Shown here piece by piece: positions 25,837 through 34,439 of a DNA stretch of 64,000 nucleotides (position 1 is the first letter of the stretch; every line of letters begins with the position of its first letter). The DNA is from CAYJPA01 sp964371945. GTDB taxonomy: Bacteria; Chloroflexota; Chloroflexia; Thermomicrobiales; UBA6265. The notes beneath the pieces were generated by a model. That model searched no databases. It worked only from the letters and a program-made list of their open reading frames with translations, and was not told where the DNA came from. The translations under genes were made by a program, and so were the position numbers. Location: the NCBI GenBank assembly GCA_964371945.1, contig CAYJPA010000007.1:1-64000 (forward strand), in the 5' to 3' direction.

Positions 25837-26793
25837 ATGGGTAACTACCTCGTTCGGCGCCTCCTGCAAGCGATTCCAACGCTCTTCCTCATCTCCGGGA
25901 TCGTCTTCCTGGTGGTCGATTTCATTCCAGGAAATACCGCCGCGGTCATGCTGGGTCAGGGCGCCAGCCCGGAGAACGTTGCCAGGTTAAGTAAGCAGCT
26001 TGGACTCGACAAACCGCTGCCGGAGCGATTCGGGGTCTGGCTCGGAGACGTGCTCCAGGGCGATCTGGGCCGCTCATCGATCAGCCGTCAGCCCGTCTGG
26101 ACGCTGCTCGGAAGAGCGATTCCGGTCACACTCTACCTGACGCTCTTTTCGCTGCTGATCGCGATCGCGATCGCGATTCCAGCGGGCACCATCTCCGCGC
26201 TCAAGCGAAATAGCTGGGCGGACCTCTTCTGCACGACATTCGCGTTGCTCGGTCTCTCCATCCCGGGTTTCTGGCTCGCCATCCAGTTCGTTTACCTCTT
26301 CGGCGCCAAGCTAAAGTGGGTGCCGTTGCAGGGGTATATCGGGCCGCGCGAGGATTTCCTTGGAAGCATAGAAACCATGTTCTTGCCGGCACTGACACTC
26401 GGAATCTTTCTCGCCGGTCCGCTCACTCGATACCTCCGTTCGAGCGTGCTCCAGACGATCTCGCAGGAGTTTGTCCTTGTTGCCCGAGCGAAGGGCTTGA
26501 CTGAACGGCGCGTGCTCTTAAGCCACATTTTGCGTACGTCGCTAATCCCGTTCGTCACCGCTGTTGGCATCCAGTTCGGATACCTCTTAGGCGGCGCGGC
26601 GGTGATCGAAACGGTCTTTACGCTTCCCGGGGTCGGCTATATGGCGGTCAATGCCATCAACGACCGCGATTTCCCGGTGGTGCAAGGCGTTGTCCTGGTG
26701 GTCGCGGTTGGGTTCGTGCTGATCAACATCCTGGTTGACGTCGTCTACTCAATCCTTGATCCGAGGATTCGAGTCGGACGTGGAGGCTCCTGA
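25837..26793 (+). CDS. ABC transporter permease, DppB type
   Basis: 318 residues with six predicted membrane segments. The N-terminal YLVRRLLQAIPTLFLISG and the large periplasmic loop after the first helix are typical of DppB/OppB. The cytoplasmic EAA loop reads ARAKGLTERRVLLSHILR. It pairs with the next gene, with which it overlaps by one base (TGATG). It forms the membrane channel with that protein; an ATPase pair must come from elsewhere. Confidence 0.9.
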   Translation: MGNYLVRRLLQAIPTLFLISGIVFLVVDFIPGNTAAVMLGQGASPENVARLSKQLGLDKPLPERFGVWLGDVLQGDLGRSSISRQPVWTLLGRAIPVTLYLTLFSLLIAIAIAIPAGTISALKRNSWADLFCTTFALLGLSIPGFWLAIQFVYLFGAKLKWVPLQGYIGPREDFLGSIETMFLPALTLGIFLAGPLTRYLRSSVLQTISQEFVLVARAKGLTERRVLLSHILRTSLIPFVTAVGIQFGYLLGGAAVIETVFTLPGVGYMAVNAINDRDFPVVQGVVLVVAVGFVLINILVDVVYSILDPRIRVGRGGS

Positions 26794-27689
26794 TGCCTTC
26801 GACACTCGAGCCCGCCGCGATTGAACCGTTTCGAGGACGATCGAGATCACGAAATGCTCGTGGTCTTCTTAACGCGGCACTGAGATGGAAAACCTTTACG
26901 GTCGGACTGTTGTTGATCGCGATGTTCGTGCTCGCCGCGCTTCTTGCGCCTCAAATCTCGCCGTACGATCCCGCAAAGCCCGACTTCAAATCGCTGATGC
27001 AAAAACCGAGCTTCGATCACCTCTTCGGCACCGACGACAAGGGCCGTGACATCTTCTCCCGTGTCGTCCACGGCACCCGGGTCTCGTTCGCGATCGCGAT
27101 CGTCTCGGTCGCGCTCGCAACCTCGATCGGACTTCCGCTCGGCCTGGCATCCGGCTACTTTGGCGGATTCATCGACAGCGTCATCAGTCGCCTGGTAGAC
27201 GCCCTGTTCGCTTTTCCGCCGATCTTGATGGCGATCGCGATTATGTCCATTCGCGGAAAAGGGGAGCTCAGCGCGATGATCGCGATCGGGTTGATCGCGA
27301 TCCCCGAATTCGCGCGGGTTTCGCGTTCGGCCATGATCGCTGAAAAAGAGAACGATTACGTGCTCGCCGCCCGGGCCATCGGTTGCACCTCGACCCGAAT
27401 CATCTTCAAAGGGATTCTGCGCAACACGCTCGGCCCAGTGCTCGTGCTGATCTCGCTCGGATTCGCGTTCGCGATTTTGAACGAAACCGCGCTCAGCTTC
27501 CTCGGTCTGGGCGCGCAGCCGCCTTCATCGTCCTGGGGCGCGGATGTCGCCGCCAGCCGTCGCTACATCCGCGAGGCGCCTTGGCTCTCGGTTTACCCCG
27601 GACTGGCGATCGTCTTCCTCGTGCTCGCCCTCAATCTCACCGGCGACGGCCTCCGCGACCTCATGGACCCCCGCCGCAACCGCCGCTAA
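26793..27689 (+). CDS. ABC transporter permease, DppC type
   Basis: 298 residues. One N-terminal helix, a loop with FGTDDKGRDIFSRVVHGTR (a DppC hallmark), then five helices with the EAA motif AARAIGCTSTRIIFKGIL. Overlaps the DppB-type gene by one base. No ATP-binding gene follows: the next gene is on the other strand. Confidence 0.9.
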   Translation: MPSTLEPAAIEPFRGRSRSRNARGLLNAALRWKTFTVGLLLIAMFVLAALLAPQISPYDPAKPDFKSLMQKPSFDHLFGTDDKGRDIFSRVVHGTRVSFAIAIVSVALATSIGLPLGLASGYFGGFIDSVISRLVDALFAFPPILMAIAIMSIRGKGELSAMIAIGLIAIPEFARVSRSAMIAEKENDYVLAARAIGCTSTRIIFKGILRNTLGPVLVLISLGFAFAILNETALSFLGLGAQPPSSSWGADVAASRRYIREAPWLSVYPGLAIVFLVLALNLTGDGLRDLMDPRRNRR

Positions 27690-27717
27690 CCTCCCGTTAT
27701 CCTTCCGATGAAGATAG

Positions 27718-27752
27718 GTTTGCCAAATGTAGGGGCGGTTCGCGAACCGCCC
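27718..27752. repeat. Dispersed TGTAG-headed palindrome, copy 2
   Basis: GTTTGCCAAA, then TGTAG and the perfect 20-base palindrome GGGCGGTTCGCGAACCGCCC (27733-27752). Nearly identical to 17612-17646. It sits between convergent genes and may end transcription from both sides. Confidence 0.75.
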
Positions 27753-27886
27753 GGCCCAAGGTCGCGGAATCACGAATCGACGCGCGGATTTCCCCCAACA
27801 ACGGATTGACATGTCGCGCCCTGAGCGATTCCCGAATCGCCCCCGCAATGTCGCCACGTGCCGTTTCAAAACTGCTTGTGATGGAA

Positions 27887-28864
27887 CTAGGGCACTGCGA
27901 TGTAAAAGAGCAATTCGCCTTGGCGAACCGCGGGCATGGACCGCGCGGCCCAGATCGGACCCGATGCCGGAGCAACGACTTCAGCAATCACATCCCCAAA
28001 CAAGTCGATGATCCGGCCCAGCCGATCACCCTCGTTAACGACGTCGTACAAACCTCGCTCGGACTCGAAAAACCCTGTAGCGGGAGCATTGACATCGACG
28101 GTGATGAGCGGCGCGTGGCCGAGTCGTTTCGGGAACTCCCACTCGGGACAAATCCCCATGTACGCAAGCAAATTGCGCAGGCCCAGTTCATAGACCGCTA
28201 CATCGGCCGGATCACAACCCGCACGGCCTGTCGTCTCAGTACCGAGGGTCACAATCCCCCGACTTGCCGTTTCGGCGTTGAACGGGCCGGGTGAGTCGGG
28301 AATTCTCCATAGTTGCTCGATCCCGAAATGCCGTGAGGCTTCCTCCGACTTTTCCGCTGCCTCGCCAGGAATGTCGCGAAAGCCGATCAGCCGCGCAAAA
28401 GGTACATCGGCGCTGCCACTATGAAAATCGAGGAAGAGATCGTCCGGTCCAAGGTTTCTGAGCACGAGATCGAGCAGCTTCGCCGCGAGCTGCCGGCTGG
28501 GCGAGCCGGCCGGATCGCCTGGAAAAACGCGCGCCAGATTGAGCCCGTCGATGTGCAGCGGCGCGATCCTGGCTCTCGCTTCATAGGCAAACGGGTTCGC
28601 CACGGGAATCGCGACAAACCGGCCGCACATTTTTGCCGGATCGAGGCTAGCGGCAACTCGCCTGATCGCGGCCATCCCTTCGTATTCATCGCCATGCACC
28701 CCGGCGACGACAAAGAGCGTCCGCCCCGGCTTCGCACCACTGACCACGATCGACGGCAACAGCGCGGGCCCGCCCAGCAGATCGAGCGCGTGCAGCCAGA
28801 GCCGCTCGCTGCGACCACGCTCACGGTGCGCAAAAGCAAAGTCGTCGATCCGAATCGTTTCCAT
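27887..28864 (-). CDS. Succinylglutamate desuccinylase/aspartoacylase (AstE/AspA) family protein
   Basis: 325 residues from ATG 28864. Zinc ligands of the M14-like fold are visible: H57 and E60 in VAGVHGDEYEG and H148 in LDFHSG. The family hydrolyses N-acyl amino acids or amides (N-acetylaspartate, succinylglutamate), and many environmental members act on unknown amino-acid conjugates. The C-terminal lobe has the usual beta-rich domain ending in GELLFYIAVP. The gene is convergent with the peptide-type ABC operon and divergent from the RraA gene. This suggests it processes imported acyl-amino compounds. Confidence 0.85.
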   Translation of the reverse strand: METIRIDDFAFAHRERGRSERLWLHALDLLGGPALLPSIVVSGAKPGRTLFVVAGVHGDEYEGMAAIRRVAASLDPAKMCGRFVAIPVANPFAYEARARIAPLHIDGLNLARVFPGDPAGSPSRQLAAKLLDLVLRNLGPDDLFLDFHSGSADVPFARLIGFRDIPGEAAEKSEEASRHFGIEQLWRIPDSPGPFNAETASRGIVTLGTETTGRAGCDPADVAVYELGLRNLLAYMGICPEWEFPKRLGHAPLITVDVNAPATGFFESERGLYDVVNEGDRLGRIIDLFGDVIAEVVAPASGPIWAARSMPAVRQGELLFYIAVP

Positions 28865-29034
28865 CTTCGTTCGTTCTTTCGTGATCAGCGCGATCCACCG
28901 GTGCCAGCATTCTCGCAAATGTCGAAGCGTCGTTGAGCCATCGGAATGGAATTGCTAGAGATTGCTCCGGCGGCGGCGATTCCGGATAATCGGCTCCACG
29001 ATTGCAGGCAAACGACGTCAAAGGAGCGATCCCA

Positions 29035-29775
29035 GTGAGCGACTTCACGTGGAGTCCCGGTGAGCGGGCGCGGTTCGATGCGATCAAGGACGACCTTGCG
29101 CTCGTCAGCACAGCCTCGGCCTGCCAGTTGATGATCAACCAGGGATGGCGCAACGCCTACATGCAGGGTCTCTTGCCTCTACGGCCGCTCGGTCTTGGCA
29201 AGCGGCTCGTGGGGAGGGCCCGGACCTGCCAGTATCTGATGCGACGCGGTCCGGAGCGGCCGCATGATCCCGTCGCTCGCCGGGCATCGGCGGAAATCCA
29301 GCTGATCGAATCGATCGAGCCGGGGGATTTCTTCTGCGTCGACGCGCTGGGCGTGCAATCAGCCGGCATCATCGGCGACATCCTGACCGCCCGTCTCCAT
29401 GCTCGCGGTGTGCTCGCGGCGATCGTCAACGGTGCTGTCCGCGACTCACCATACATCGCCGAGCTCGGGCTCCCGGTCTTCACTGCCGCAATCCATCCGT
29501 CCCACAGCGGCCGCGATCTCGAAGCGGTCGATTTCGATCATCCCATCAATATGGCCGGCGTTTATGTCAAATCCGGCGACGTCCTCCTGGCCGACGACGA
29601 AGGCGTGATCGCCATGCCGATCGAACTGGCCGAGTACATTGCCGCCCACGGGCCCGCGAAAGAGCGGCTCGAAGAGTGGATTCGCGGGAAGATCGTGGCC
29701 GGCGGCTCCGTTCATGACTACTACCCACCGACGGCCGAAAAACTTGCAGACTATGAGCGGGAGACCGGCCATTAG
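29035..29775 (+). CDS. RraA-like aldolase/decarboxylase family protein
   Basis: 246 residues from GTG 29035, which has AAGGAG upstream. The signature GDILTARLHARGVLAAIVNGAVRD with the following I-A-x-L-G-x-P-V-F matches the RraA/4-hydroxy-4-methyl-2-oxoglutarate aldolase family. True RraA lacks enzyme activity, but most members cleave or decarboxylate 2-oxo-hydroxy acids with a divalent metal. The gene is 27 bases upstream of the enolase-superfamily gene, so a dehydratase product could feed this enzyme. Specificity is inferred only. Confidence 0.8.
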   Translation: MSDFTWSPGERARFDAIKDDLALVSTASACQLMINQGWRNAYMQGLLPLRPLGLGKRLVGRARTCQYLMRRGPERPHDPVARRASAEIQLIESIEPGDFFCVDALGVQSAGIIGDILTARLHARGVLAAIVNGAVRDSPYIAELGLPVFTAAIHPSHSGRDLEAVDFDHPINMAGVYVKSGDVLLADDEGVIAMPIELAEYIAAHGPAKERLEEWIRGKIVAGGSVHDYYPPTAEKLADYERETGH

Positions 29776-29802
29776 CTCAACAATTAAGAGGAGTCCCACA
29801 AC

Positions 29803-30945
29803 GTGAAGATTACCGATGTCCGAACTGCCGAGATCAAAGGCCATGGCTACTCGACCTATGTCCGCATCTTCACCGATGAGGGAGTGATCGGGAACGGCGA
29901 ATGCATTCACGGCGGCGAAGGCTGTCCCCAAATGGTGCATGCCTTGAAGCACTTCATCATCGGCGAAAACCCGCTCGATGTGGACATGCTCTTCGAAAGG
30001 ATGCGACGCGGTCGCTTGTTCGACGGCGCGATGTCCGGCGCCACCGTCACCGCGATGTCGGGGATCGAGATTGCACTCTGGGATCTGGCCGGCAAAATTC
30101 TCGAAGTTCCCGTCTACAGGCTGCTTGGCGGCAAGTTTCGCGACACGATCCGGCTCTATTGCGACAGTCATGCCGGGAAGGATTTTTCGCCCGAGGCGTA
30201 CGCGCGGCGGGCGCAAGAGGTGGTCGCGCTCGGGTTCGATGCGCTCAAGTTCGATCTCGATGAAACGCGGGCGGGTTTTCGCAACGACCGCTGGAACTGG
30301 CACGCGTCGAACGCCGAGCTGGACTGGATGATCGAACGTGTTGCCGCGGTACGCGATGCGGTCGGACCGAACATCGATCTCGCGATCGATCTCCACGGCC
30401 GGTACGACATCGCCAGCGGGATTGCGGTCGCCCGCGCGATGGAACCGTTCCGCCTTCTGTGGCTGGAGGAGCCGGTTCCGCCGGAGAACATCGCCGCGAT
30501 GCGTGAGGTGAAGCGCGCATCGCCGGTGCCGCTTTGCTCCGGGGAGAATCTCTACCTGCGTTGGGGTTTCCGCGATCTGCTCGAGCAACAGGCCGTCGAT
30601 TACATCATGCCGGATATCCCCAAGTGCGGAGGGCTCTCCGAGTGCCGAAAAATCGCGAATATGGCGGAGGTCTACTACGTACCGCTCGCCCCGCATAACG
30701 TCTGCGGTCCACTCGGCACAATGGCATCCGCGCACGTCTGCGCCTCGATTCCGAATTTCCTGATCATGGAATGGCATTGGATCGACTATCCGGGTTGGGA
30801 GGATCTCACGATCCAGGATCAACCCGTGATTCAGAACGGTCACGTCGTCTTGAACGACAAGCCCGGCATCGGGCTCGAGGTCAACGACGAAGTCGCCCGG
30901 ACGTACATTCGTCCCGGCACCGAGTACTTCGGTGAACACCCGTAG
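29803..30945 (+). CDS. Mandelate racemase/muconate lactonizing enzyme family (sugar-acid dehydratase-like)
   Basis: 380 residues, GTG start with AAGAGGAG upstream. Metal ligands are at D196 (AIDLHG), E222 (LWLEEPVPPEN) and E248 (CSGENLY). H298 in APHNVCGPLGT is the conserved catalytic His of the galactonate/gluconate dehydratase-like branch, and K149 lies in LKFDLDE. These enzymes abstract a proton alpha to a carboxylate and typically eliminate water from aldonic acids. It follows the RraA-like gene and should make the 2-keto-3-deoxy acid that such aldolases use. Exact sugar acid unknown. Confidence 0.9.
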   Translation: MKITDVRTAEIKGHGYSTYVRIFTDEGVIGNGECIHGGEGCPQMVHALKHFIIGENPLDVDMLFERMRRGRLFDGAMSGATVTAMSGIEIALWDLAGKILEVPVYRLLGGKFRDTIRLYCDSHAGKDFSPEAYARRAQEVVALGFDALKFDLDETRAGFRNDRWNWHASNAELDWMIERVAAVRDAVGPNIDLAIDLHGRYDIASGIAVARAMEPFRLLWLEEPVPPENIAAMREVKRASPVPLCSGENLYLRWGFRDLLEQQAVDYIMPDIPKCGGLSECRKIANMAEVYYVPLAPHNVCGPLGTMASAHVCASIPNFLIMEWHWIDYPGWEDLTIQDQPVIQNGHVVLNDKPGIGLEVNDEVARTYIRPGTEYFGEHP

Positions 30946-31098
30946 GACGTTCCTTTGCAAAACCCGTCAATCGCGAGCGCCTGGAAACCTCTAGGAAAGG
31001 TTCACGCATGTTCATTGCCATTCCGCGCCGATCGCCCTTGGGATCATCAATGGTGCTAGATTGAGGTGACGGAGTTGAATTATCAGGAAGGTAATCCG

Positions 31099-31599
31099 GT
31101 GGCTGATTCAGAGCACGTCATGGCGTTCATCGAGATTCCACAAGGGAGCCGGAACAAGTACGAATACGATGAGGCTACTCGCTCTTTTCGGCTCGATCGC
31201 GTGCTCTTTTCATCCGTCCACTATCCGACTGATTATGGCTTCATCCCGGATACACTTGCCGAGGACGGCGATCATCTCGACATCCTGGTCATCGTGCACG
31301 AACCGACGTTCCCCGGCTGCCTGATTCCCGCGAGGGTGTTGGGCGGACTCGATATGGCCGATGAAAAGGGCCCCGACTTCAAGGTTCTGGCGGCGCCGGT
31401 CGGCGATCCGCGCTTTTCACACGTGCACTCTCTAAGAGAGCTCGGCGAACATTGGCTGCGCGAGATCGAAACGTTTTTTGCGACGTACAAGATCCTCGAG
31501 CCCAAACAGACCGAGGTCTTGGGGTGGCACGATGCGCAAGCCGCCGCATTGGTGATCGAAACGTGCCGCATCAGATACAATCAGGTCAGCAACCACTGA
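31099..31599 (+). CDS. ppa: Inorganic pyrophosphatase, family I
   Basis: 166 residues from GTG 31099, chosen because AGGAAGG lies upstream; GTG 31066 would add 11 residues. KYEYD, the YPTDYGFIPDT strand, and the Asp cluster EDGDHLDILV (D56, D58, D61) are those of soluble Mg-dependent pyrophosphatases. Residue 59 is His where the family signature usually has Pro or Glu. It hydrolyses PPi to drive biosynthesis in the cytoplasm. The gene appears monocistronic and is convergent with the KGG gene. Confidence 0.9.
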   Translation: MADSEHVMAFIEIPQGSRNKYEYDEATRSFRLDRVLFSSVHYPTDYGFIPDTLAEDGDHLDILVIVHEPTFPGCLIPARVLGGLDMADEKGPDFKVLAAPVGDPRFSHVHSLRELGEHWLREIETFFATYKILEPKQTEVLGWHDAQAAALVIETCRIRYNQVSNH

Positions 31600-31621
31600 C
31601 AGCGTCGAACCGACTTGATTT

Positions 31622-31852
31622 TCAGGCCTCCTCGCCGGAACGGGATTCTCCACCCCTGCGTCCGATGTCGGCCATGTGATCTCGGTCGCGGCTGACCGCT
31701 TCGCCGCCCTTTCTTCCCGCTTCGCGAGCCTCATCAGGCGTGAATTCGTGAGCGGTGCCCTTTTCGTGAGCCGCCCGTCCACCCATGCTCGCGATTTCTC
31801 GCTGTTTCTCTCGATCCATCGCCGCAAAGCCGCGTCGCCGTTCTTCCGACAT
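31622..31852 (-). CDS. KGG-repeat general stress protein
   Basis: 76 residues, highly charged. Three glycine repeats are visible (IASMGGRAAHEKG, EAGRKGGEAVSRD, DIGRRGGESRSG), the KGG/con-10 pattern found in stress-induced proteins such as GsiB and YmdF. Such proteins are hydrophilic and probably disordered. The start region is MSEERRRGFAAMDREKQREI. It is convergent with the pyrophosphatase, 22 bases away. Confidence 0.85.
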   Translation of the reverse strand: MSEERRRGFAAMDREKQREIASMGGRAAHEKGTAHEFTPDEAREAGRKGGEAVSRDRDHMADIGRRGGESRSGEEA

Positions 31853-32339
31853 GAAACCCTCCTCGACCCGGCACTGCTCAAAACCTAGGTCTTCGCTGAA
31901 ATGCTCATTTCATCAGAGCGAGTCTGTTCCTTTCGCATCTTTCCCGCCTCTGCTCCAAACTCCATGCGCAAACGCTATGCCAACGTGACCTTGTGTTTGC
32001 TTCGCCGCGTGCTCCACGGCATGCCAACATCAATCGGTTACGTAAGCAACGCGAATTGGCGGAATGCAAGAGCCCAGGAAGCCAATCGCTCTCATGCCGC
32101 AACTGGACACCGTTTCAGCGTCCAATTCATCTCTTCTCACTACGTGCCAGATGCAGATTCGGATCATCGACGAGCAATCCTGAACGCAGCGTTTGCAGGA
32201 TCGGCCCAAGTCCGGACTCATTCTGTGGAAACTCTTGACAATTCGAGTTGATCCTGTCAGATTGTCGACAATCAACAATCTACGGTTAACAACGATCGAG
32301 CGGTTGTCTCGATCGCACGCGTGAGCAAGGACGCGGCAC
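31853..32339. other. Regulatory/intergenic region ahead of a GntR gene
   Basis: 487 bases without a supported gene. It contains a TTGACA box at 32235-32240 and the palindrome at 32261-32272. Confidence 0.5.
32261..32272. promoter_or_regulatory. Putative GntR operator palindrome
   Basis: ATTGTCGACAAT is a perfect 12-base palindrome about 68 bases ahead of the GntR gene and shortly after TTGACA (32235-32240). Flanking GTTGAT and ATCAAC add outer symmetry. Autoregulation is a reasonable inference. Confidence 0.5.
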
Positions 32340-33056
32340 ATGGGGAGCTCACAGGAGCTCAATAACCTCCTCTCCATGCCAGAGAACCGTGGACTTGGCG
32401 CTGACATTGCGGCTCGGCTAAGAACCGCGATTCTCAACGGCTATTTCGGCCCCGGCGAACAGCTTCGCGAAGAGGGCCTTGCCAAGTCCATGGGTGTCAG
32501 CCGCGGGCCCCTCCGCGAAGCATTTGTCCAGCTTGAGCGCGAAGGACTGATCGTCATCCGCCGCAACCGCGGCGCCTTCGTCGCACAGCTCTCCCGCGAG
32601 GACCTCGATGAGGTCTACACCCTTCGAGTCGCAATCGAGCAGCTCGCCATCCAGCGTGCCGTGCTCCACGCGGACGAAGCGGACATCGCTGAAATGCAGA
32701 CGGTTGTCGACGATATCACGCGGCGAATGGCGCGGGGCATCACGGAGAAGGAAGCCGCGGAGCTCGATCTCCATTTTCACGACTTGATCTACCAGGCCGC
32801 GAAGCACCGCCGGCTCCGCGATGTTTGGAACAACCTACGGCCACAGATCCACGTCATCCTCCTCAATCGCAATGTGGCGCATGGCGACTTCCGAGAGATC
32901 GTCGCTCCAGCCCATCAAGTCATTCTCGACGCGATTCGAAGCCGGAATTCCGCGTGGGCCGTCGAGCTGACGATCGACCACCTCCATGGTTCGTACCAGC
33001 GGGTGCTCCGCGGGTACGACCTTCGCGATCCAGAGGCAGCCGAACTGGGCAAATGA
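32340..33056 (+). CDS. GntR/FCD-type transcriptional regulator
   Basis: 238 residues. The winged helix is ILNGYFGPGEQLREEGLAKS, then MGVSRGPLREAFVQLEREGL. The FCD domain has the expected metal-binding Asp/His elements (AELDLHFHDLIYQAA, VAPAHQVILDAI). It leads a co-directional run that includes an SDR, sugar ABC remnants, a 2-hydroxyacid dehydrogenase and 2-oxoacid dehydrogenase genes. It probably represses that run in the absence of its carboxylate effector. ATG 32340 is used; ATG at codon 13 is possible. Confidence 0.9.
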   Translation: MGSSQELNNLLSMPENRGLGADIAARLRTAILNGYFGPGEQLREEGLAKSMGVSRGPLREAFVQLEREGLIVIRRNRGAFVAQLSREDLDEVYTLRVAIEQLAIQRAVLHADEADIAEMQTVVDDITRRMARGITEKEAAELDLHFHDLIYQAAKHRRLRDVWNNLRPQIHVILLNRNVAHGDFREIVAPAHQVILDAIRSRNSAWAVELTIDHLHGSYQRVLRGYDLRDPEAAELGK

Positions 33057-33072
33057 GGGAAGAGGGGAATCG

Positions 33073-33885
33073 TTGAGTGAGCTGTTCGATCTTTCAGGAC
33101 GGGTCGCGCTCGTCACCGGGGCTGGACTCGGCATCGGCAAGGGCATTGCGCTCGGCTTTGCGAAGCACGGCGCCGACATTGTCGGCTGCGACATCAATGA
33201 CGACGCGCTCGCCGCGTCGATGGCAGAAATCGAAGCGATCGGCCGCAAGACCGCATCCCTGCACGCCGATATCGGTAATCCCACGGACATTAATAATCTC
33301 TTCGCCTTGATCGACCAGTCATTTGGGCGTATCGACATCCTGGTCAACAATGTCGGGATCGGCGCGCGCTTTCATCCAGAAGATCTTCCGATCGAGGAGT
33401 TCCGGCGGGTGATGGAGATCGGAGTCACCGGTTCTCTCCAATGCGCGCAAGAGGCTGGCCGCCGCATGATCGCGGCCGGCCGCGGCGGCAGCATCATCAA
33501 CATCAGCTCGATCGCCGGCGCCTCCGCGCTCGGGCGCGGAAATCTTGCCCACAGCGTCAACAAGAGCGCGCTCAACATGCTCACCAAAGAACTGGCCGTC
33601 GAATGGGCTCAACATGGGATTCGGGTAAACGCGATCCTCCCGTGTCAGGTGCTTACTGAAGGCTTTCAAGAGTGGCTCGACTCGCCAACCTTCGATCAAG
33701 CGCTCATGGATCGCTTCCTGGCAGGGATTCCCATGAACCGGCTCGCGCTGGCTGAGGACATGGCGGGTCCGGCGATCTTCCTGGCTTCGGACGCCGCCGC
33801 GATGGTCACTGGAACGCTGCTGGCGGTCGACGGCGGCAACTTGGCGCTCAACGCGGGAGGAAGCCACACATGGCTGACCGCCTGA
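33073..33885 (+). CDS. SDR-family oxidoreductase
   Basis: 270 residues from TTG 33073, placed after GAGGGAAGAGGGG; an ATG start in frame would be implausibly far upstream, inside the GntR gene. TGAGLGIGKG, LVNNVGIGA, catalytic S in NISSIAGAS, and the H-S-V-N-K-S segment are present, where the usual YxxxK reads HSVNK. The Tyr appears replaced by His, while the Lys is kept. The C-terminus MVTGTLLAVDGGN is family-typical. Probably a polyol or hydroxy-acid dehydrogenase feeding the downstream pathway; the Tyr-to-His change makes full activity uncertain. Confidence 0.8.
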   Translation: MSELFDLSGRVALVTGAGLGIGKGIALGFAKHGADIVGCDINDDALAASMAEIEAIGRKTASLHADIGNPTDINNLFALIDQSFGRIDILVNNVGIGARFHPEDLPIEEFRRVMEIGVTGSLQCAQEAGRRMIAAGRGGSIINISSIAGASALGRGNLAHSVNKSALNMLTKELAVEWAQHGIRVNAILPCQVLTEGFQEWLDSPTFDQALMDRFLAGIPMNRLALAEDMAGPAIFLASDAAAMVTGTLLAVDGGNLALNAGGSHTWLTA

Positions 33886-33930
33886 TTTCGGATTTTCGGT
33901 TTCCCAGGCGGATGTCCGTCAGAAGAGAGC

Positions 33931-34130
33931 GTGATTGAACCAAACGACAAGATCAAGAGCATCGCGACCAAGCCAATCGATCGCCGAAGCCTGATCAAGG
34001 GCACCGCCGCCGCTGGACTCGCGGCCGGACTCCCGAGCAAGGCCAGCAAGGTCTTTGCCGCCCGCTGTCCTGGAGGACTCTCAAATCGTGCTTTCCTACG
34101 GTACCTGGTTCTTCGAGGAACCAGGTCGTG
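33931..34130 (+). pseudogene. Remnant of a sugar ABC binding-protein gene
   Basis: GTG 33931 starts a Tat-type signal (IDRRSLIKGTAAAGLAAGLP). Homology then moves one frame over near 34057, to VLEDSQIVLSYGTWFFEEPG, the usual start of a mature family-1 sugar-binding protein. After about 34130 no frame continues it. Only the first ~65 codons of a ~430-codon gene remain, with a frameshift inside. Together with the permease fragment at 35198 it marks a destroyed sugar transporter. Confidence 0.7.
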
Positions 34131-34439
34131 CTGGCCGAAGCTGTGGTGGGGTCGGCGATGTGGCTTGGGTTCGAATGAGAAGGTCAAGGGAGGACTGGCA
34201 AACCGTGGGTAACCTGGGTCGAAACCTCGTAACGCATTCCGTGCATGCCGAATGCCCGAAATGATACCTGACAACCCACCCTGACTATCGTCCGAAACGG
34301 ATATTCGTCATCCACACAGTCAACCAAAAGGCGGCGCAGACAAACACCCACGGGACTCGAGGCCGCGGCTATCGATGGCTCATGGTTTTGTATTCTCGTG
34401 CAGGCACTAATGATCACAGGGCGTGTTTTGCATCCGGGG
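34131..34439. other. Non-coding junction sequence
   Basis: About 310 bases between the binding-protein remnant and the IS remnant. Short open frames exist but none has a ribosome site or recognisable product. Confidence 0.4.

Noticed and set aside
29446..30960. 504-codon minus-strand open frame across the RraA and enolase-superfamily genes
   Set aside because: Both plus-strand genes have clear family motifs and ribosome sites; the antisense frame has neither.
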